Translations under genes and position numbers: made by a program | Shown: one piece after another, positions 61,487 through 64,000 of the stretch | How positions within the stretch are numbered: position 1 is the first letter of the stretch | How the letters are laid out: each line of letters begins with the position of its first letter | Assembly (NCBI GenBank): GCA_963677085.2 | Contig: CAXXFH010000004.1 | Coordinates: forward strand, 1,178,001-1,242,000 | Reading direction: 5' to 3' | Source: G963677085 sp963677085 | Lineage (GTDB): Bacteria > Planctomycetota > Planctomycetia > Pirellulales > Thermoguttaceae | Length of the DNA: 64,000 nucleotides | The notes under the pieces: generated by a model | Databases searched by the model: none | What the model was told of the DNA's origin: nothing | Seen by the model: only the letters and a program-made list of their open reading frames with translations

Positions 61487-62613
61487 TGGTTTGGCTTGTG
61501 CTGGGAGCTTTGCTGCCGAGTCTACTGGTTTGTTGGGCGGCCGCCTGGGGTGTTCGTCGTCTGGGACCGCGGCTCGGTTTGGTCGACAATCCAGGCCACC
61601 GCAAGATCCATCATTCGGCCATGCCGACGGCCGGAGGGCTGGCCATTTGGCTCGGCATCGTGTTGCCCTTGGGGGTCGGACAGTTGGCACTCTGGCTCTT
61701 TGCAGGCAACCTCGGCCTGAGCTTGCCCGAGACATTCGGACTTCGAGAGTTTGCCGAACCGCACTTGTCGGGACTGCTCGAACAGTCAACGAAACTCTGG
61801 CTCCTGCTGGCCGGCGGAACTGTGTTGATGGTGCTGGGGCTCATCGACGACCGCCGGGGGCTCGACTGGAAACTCCGCCTGTTGGTGCAAGCGGCCGTGG
61901 CCGTGACGATGGTCAAACTCGGTTGGCGTCTGAGCCTGTTCCTCGGCATGCCCTGGCTAACCAACACGCTGAGCGTGTTGTGGATCGTGGGCCTGGTCAA
62001 CTCGTTCAACATGCTCGACAACATGGACGGCCTGTCGGCCGGTGTCGCCACGATTGCCGCCGCCATGTTGGCCGCCGTAATGCTCTTGGCTCCCGACCCC
62101 ATTACCAACCAACCCCAGTTGTTCGTCGGCGGGTTTCTGCTGGTCATGGTCGGTTCGTTGCTCGGTTTTCTCTGGCACAACGCCCCACCTGCTCGGTTAT
62201 TTATGGGCGATACGGGCAGCTACTTGATCGGCTACCTGTTGGCCATCGCCACGCTCACGGCCACGTTTGCCGGCGAGGACCTTCCCCGCCACGCGATCCT
62301 CGCCCCGCTGTGCGTGCTGGCCGTTCCGTTGTACGACACGATCACCGTCGTGCTCATCCGCCTTCGTGCTGGGCGCAGTCCTTTCGAGGGTGATAAGAGC
62401 CACTTCTCCCATCGACTGGTCGAACTGGGCATGAGCAAGAAGCAAGCCGTGTTGACGATTTACCTGACCACGGCCACCTGCGGCCTCGGTGCGTTGCTTT
62501 TGCACCAAGTGAACACAGTCGGTGCCGCCATTATCCTGCTGATGATCGGCTGCGTACTTCTGCTGATCGGAATATTGGAAACCACCGGCCGACGACGGCA
62601 ACGGAGGAGATAG
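61486..62613 (+). CDS. Undecaprenyl-phosphate sugar-1-phosphate transferase (WecA/MraY family)
   Basis: 375 aa, about ten TM helices. HHSAMPTAGGLAIWLGI near residue 42, LIDDRRGLDWKLRLLVQ with the DD pair, NSFNMLDNMDGLSAG and FMGDTGSYLIGYLLA are the conserved cytoplasmic loops; DKSHFSHRLVELGMSKKQA is the terminal His motif. Starts surface-glycan synthesis by loading a sugar phosphate on the lipid carrier. Overlaps the DUF4416 gene by 1 nt. Confidence 0.92.
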   Translation: MVWLVLGALLPSLLVCWAAAWGVRRLGPRLGLVDNPGHRKIHHSAMPTAGGLAIWLGIVLPLGVGQLALWLFAGNLGLSLPETFGLREFAEPHLSGLLEQSTKLWLLLAGGTVLMVLGLIDDRRGLDWKLRLLVQAAVAVTMVKLGWRLSLFLGMPWLTNTLSVLWIVGLVNSFNMLDNMDGLSAGVATIAAAMLAAVMLLAPDPITNQPQLFVGGFLLVMVGSLLGFLWHNAPPARLFMGDTGSYLIGYLLAIATLTATFAGEDLPRHAILAPLCVLAVPLYDTITVVLIRLRAGRSPFEGDKSHFSHRLVELGMSKKQAVLTIYLTTATCGLGALLLHQVNTVGAAIILLMIGCVLLLIGILETTGRRRQRRR

Positions 62614-62844
62614 GAGTGTGGAGTTAGGAGCCAAGAGTTAAGAGGGCTGGTCGCTTCAGCGGCCAGCAAAATTATACGTTCTTACGTTCTTATCAACGCT
62701 CGTTCCCAAGCTCCGGCTTGGGAACGAACTTGAAGCGAAGCTCCGCTTCACGGGAGCGATAATGAACCTGAAATCTATTCGTGCGTCTGCTGGCCGCTGA
62801 AGCGACCAGCTTTCCGCTTTCCACTTTCCACTTTCCGCTTTTCC
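62614..62844. repeat. Mosaic spacer of short repeats
   Basis: Stacked modules: AGTTAGGAGCCAAGAGTTAAG, inverted TGGTCGCTTCAGCGGCCAGC and GCTGGCCGCTGAAGCGACCA, a GTTCCCAAGCTCCGGCTTGG palindrome, GAAGCGAAGCTCCGCTTC, and CTTTCCGCTTTCCACTTTCC units up to the next ATG. Confidence 0.6.
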
Positions 62845-64000
62845 ATGACCAAACGCCGCCGCCAAACGCCGAAATCGTCCGCCCGAGCGGATTCCTCGCC
62901 GCGTGGCAGTACCGCGCCCGGTCGACCGACGTCGTCCGACCGACTACGTCCCTGGCTGCTGGCAGCCACGGTGGCACTGTTTGTCGCCCGGGTGTTGTTC
63001 CCCAGCGAGTCGGCCGACGTGCACGGCGATGGGCTTTCGGTCGTTATGTTGTGGGTGGTTGTAGCCGTGTTCTGGCTGTTGGGCGCCATCGGGCGGAATC
63101 AATTCTCGCTGCGTTTCGGCCGCACCGATGCCGCCGTGTTGGTGTTGATCGCGCTGTACTCCGTCTCGGCACTCTGGGCTGCGCAACACGCCAGTCCGCG
63201 CCCGGCGATCAACATGATGTGGCAATGGACCGGCTTCGCGCTAGCCTTCTTCCTGGCACGACAGTTCATCCTAACGGCACGAGAAGCCCGGGCAACGGTT
63301 GCCGTAATGATCGCCCTGGCCGTAACCCTCTCGGTCGACGGGCTGTACGAATACTTCGTCGACATGCCGGCAACCAGGGCACAATACCGGGCCGATCCGG
63401 ACGCGGCGATGCGCGATGCGGGCCTCTGGTTTCCGCCCGGCTCGCCGGAGCGCGAACTCTTCGAGAAACGCCTGGAAAGCACCGAACCACTGGCCACCTT
63501 CGCGCTGACCAACTCGCTGGCCGGCTACCTGGCACCGTGGTTGATCGTGACCGTGGGAATTGGTGCGGTTGGAGTCGGCGTTGCCGGAGGTTGGCTGCGT
63601 GGCGACCGGCTGAAGGCATTCGCCTGTGCGCTGCCGATTGCCGTGTGCCTCGTGCTTACGAAAAGCCGCAGCGGCTACCTGGCAACCGCCTTCGGGTCGT
63701 GCGTGGTCTTGTATTTCTACGGGCGACAATTGGGCATCATGCCTGGGTTTCGACTGGGTGCCATGCCCACGCTTGCGTGGGCATGCCGTAAACCTAGAGA
63801 AGCATGCCCACGCAAGCGTGGGCATGGCACCCAAAACGTTGACCAGAACATTGAATCGAACGAAGCTACAACATCCAACAACGTCTTGCGTTGGAAACTG
63901 CCCGTCGGTCTGGCGACAGCCGCCGTGGTGTTGGTTGCCGCCGCGATTGCTTTCGGCGGTCTCGATCGCCAGGTTTTCAGCGAGGCGGGCAAGTCGCTCG
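62845..64000 (+). CDS. O-antigen-ligase-like polytopic membrane protein (partial, repeat inserted in frame)
   Basis: 385 residues are visible and the frame is open to the window end. After a basic start (MTKRRRQTPKSSARADS) come repeated TM helices (WLLAATVALFVARVLF, VVMLWVVVAVFWLLGAI and others), a loop with LESTEPLATFALTNSLAGYL and the LTKSRSGYLATAFGS motif typical of Wzy_C/O-antigen-ligase proteins. Residues ~304-329 are encoded by the P1 palindrome; hydrophilic residues and another TM helix (VGLATAAVVLVAAAIAFGG) follow. No Shine-Dalgarno site. Likely joins surface glycan units. Confidence 0.85.
   Translation, partial: MTKRRRQTPKSSARADSSPRGSTAPGRPTSSDRLRPWLLAATVALFVARVLFPSESADVHGDGLSVVMLWVVVAVFWLLGAIGRNQFSLRFGRTDAAVLVLIALYSVSALWAAQHASPRPAINMMWQWTGFALAFFLARQFILTAREARATVAVMIALAVTLSVDGLYEYFVDMPATRAQYRADPDAAMRDAGLWFPPGSPERELFEKRLESTEPLATFALTNSLAGYLAPWLIVTVGIGAVGVGVAGGWLRGDRLKAFACALPIAVCLVLTKSRSGYLATAFGSCVVLYFYGRQLGIMPGFRLGAMPTLAWACRKPREACPRKRGHGTQNVDQNIESNEATTSNNVLRWKLPVGLATAAVVLVAAAIAFGGLDRQVFSEAGKSL
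63756..63832. repeat. Palindromic element, family P1 copy f, inside a coding frame
   Basis: Two hairpins, GTGCCATGCCCACGCTTGCG (then TGGGCATG) and its relative on the right, span 77 bp with GGGTGCC and GGCACCC outer ends. The surrounding O-antigen-ligase-like frame remains open, so the repeat adds about 26 residues (rich in Arg, Ala and Trp) to a loop between TM helices. Confidence 0.75.

Noticed and set aside
62781..63791. 336-codon open frame overlapping the O-antigen-ligase-like gene
   Set aside because: Arg/Gly/Ala-rich out-of-frame shadow; the frame from 62845 has TM helices and ligase motifs and stays open.
63756..63832. Idea that the palindrome marks a pseudogene break in the ligase-like gene
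   Set aside because: The same frame continues past the repeat with a plausible TM helix and no stop up to the window end.

Overview
The window looks like a chromosomal segment of a planctomycete, probably Pirellulales-like. This is inferred from gene content and style: high GC, a secreted sulfatase, beta-helix and heparinase-type proteins, DUF4416, paired zinc-ribbon membrane proteins, ebo-type genes, many starts without a clear Shine-Dalgarno site, and spacers packed with short repeats. No rRNA, tRNA, CRISPR array, transposase or phage gene was recognised. Most genes are on the minus strand in short co-directional runs.

Layout. 1-7.6 kb (minus): ftsY (cut by the window edge), nusB, ribH, rho, coaE and polA. 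8-10.7 kb (plus): two paralogous membrane-anchored coiled-coil proteins, the second with an extra C-terminal domain that looks BRCT-like. 10.9-13.2 kb (minus): a HEAT-repeat protein coupled to a one-TM protein. 13.6-14.8 kb (plus): a small protein and an EboB-type TatD hydrolase. 15-19.4 kb (minus): a secreted beta-helix protein and a heparinase II/III-like protein. 19.9-27.9 kb (minus): an ebo-like set (EboF-type phosphodiesterase, two TIM-barrel isomerase-like proteins, EboC-type UbiA protein) behind a three-gene ABC-2 exporter into which a four-helix-bundle gene is inserted. 28.1-35 kb (plus): ispF, cysS, ruvC, ruvA, two zinc-ribbon proteins, ruvB. 35.4-36.1 kb: STAS and BON proteins. 36.6-40.8 kb (minus): serA, a class V aminotransferase and a TPR lipoprotein. 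41.5-44.9 kb (plus): a ModA-like binding protein with a hybrid histidine kinase. 45.7-53.4 kb (minus): an H1-like protein, a small protein, an FHA protein, lplA and the glycine cleavage operon gcvT-gcvH-gcvPA-gcvPB. 53.7-57.3 kb (minus): RNase R and a YhaM-like exoribonuclease. 57.5-59.3 kb (plus): proS. 59.3-60.7 kb (minus): sulfatase. 60.9-64 kb (plus): DUF4416, a WecA/MraY-like transferase and an O-antigen-ligase-like protein that runs off the end.

How the genes fit together. LplA can lipoylate GcvH for the glycine cleavage system. SerA and the neighbouring aminotransferase probably make serine. RuvABC resolves Holliday junctions. The WecA-like transferase and the ligase-like protein belong to surface polysaccharide synthesis. 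The ebo-like genes plus exporter may make and move an unknown, possibly isoprenoid-linked, metabolite.

The most unusual content is the repeat landscape. One family is a palindromic element with AGTGCTTTGTC-type ends, at least seven places; two copies supply the stop codons of ribH and gcvPA, and one core lies in frame inside the O-antigen-ligase-like gene. A second is a 103-104 bp MITE-like element with 15-bp inverted ends (two copies). A third is a ~97-bp conserved element (two copies plus a fragment). There are also a 365-bp inverted-repeat element and purine-then-pyrimidine low-complexity spacers that can fold back on themselves.
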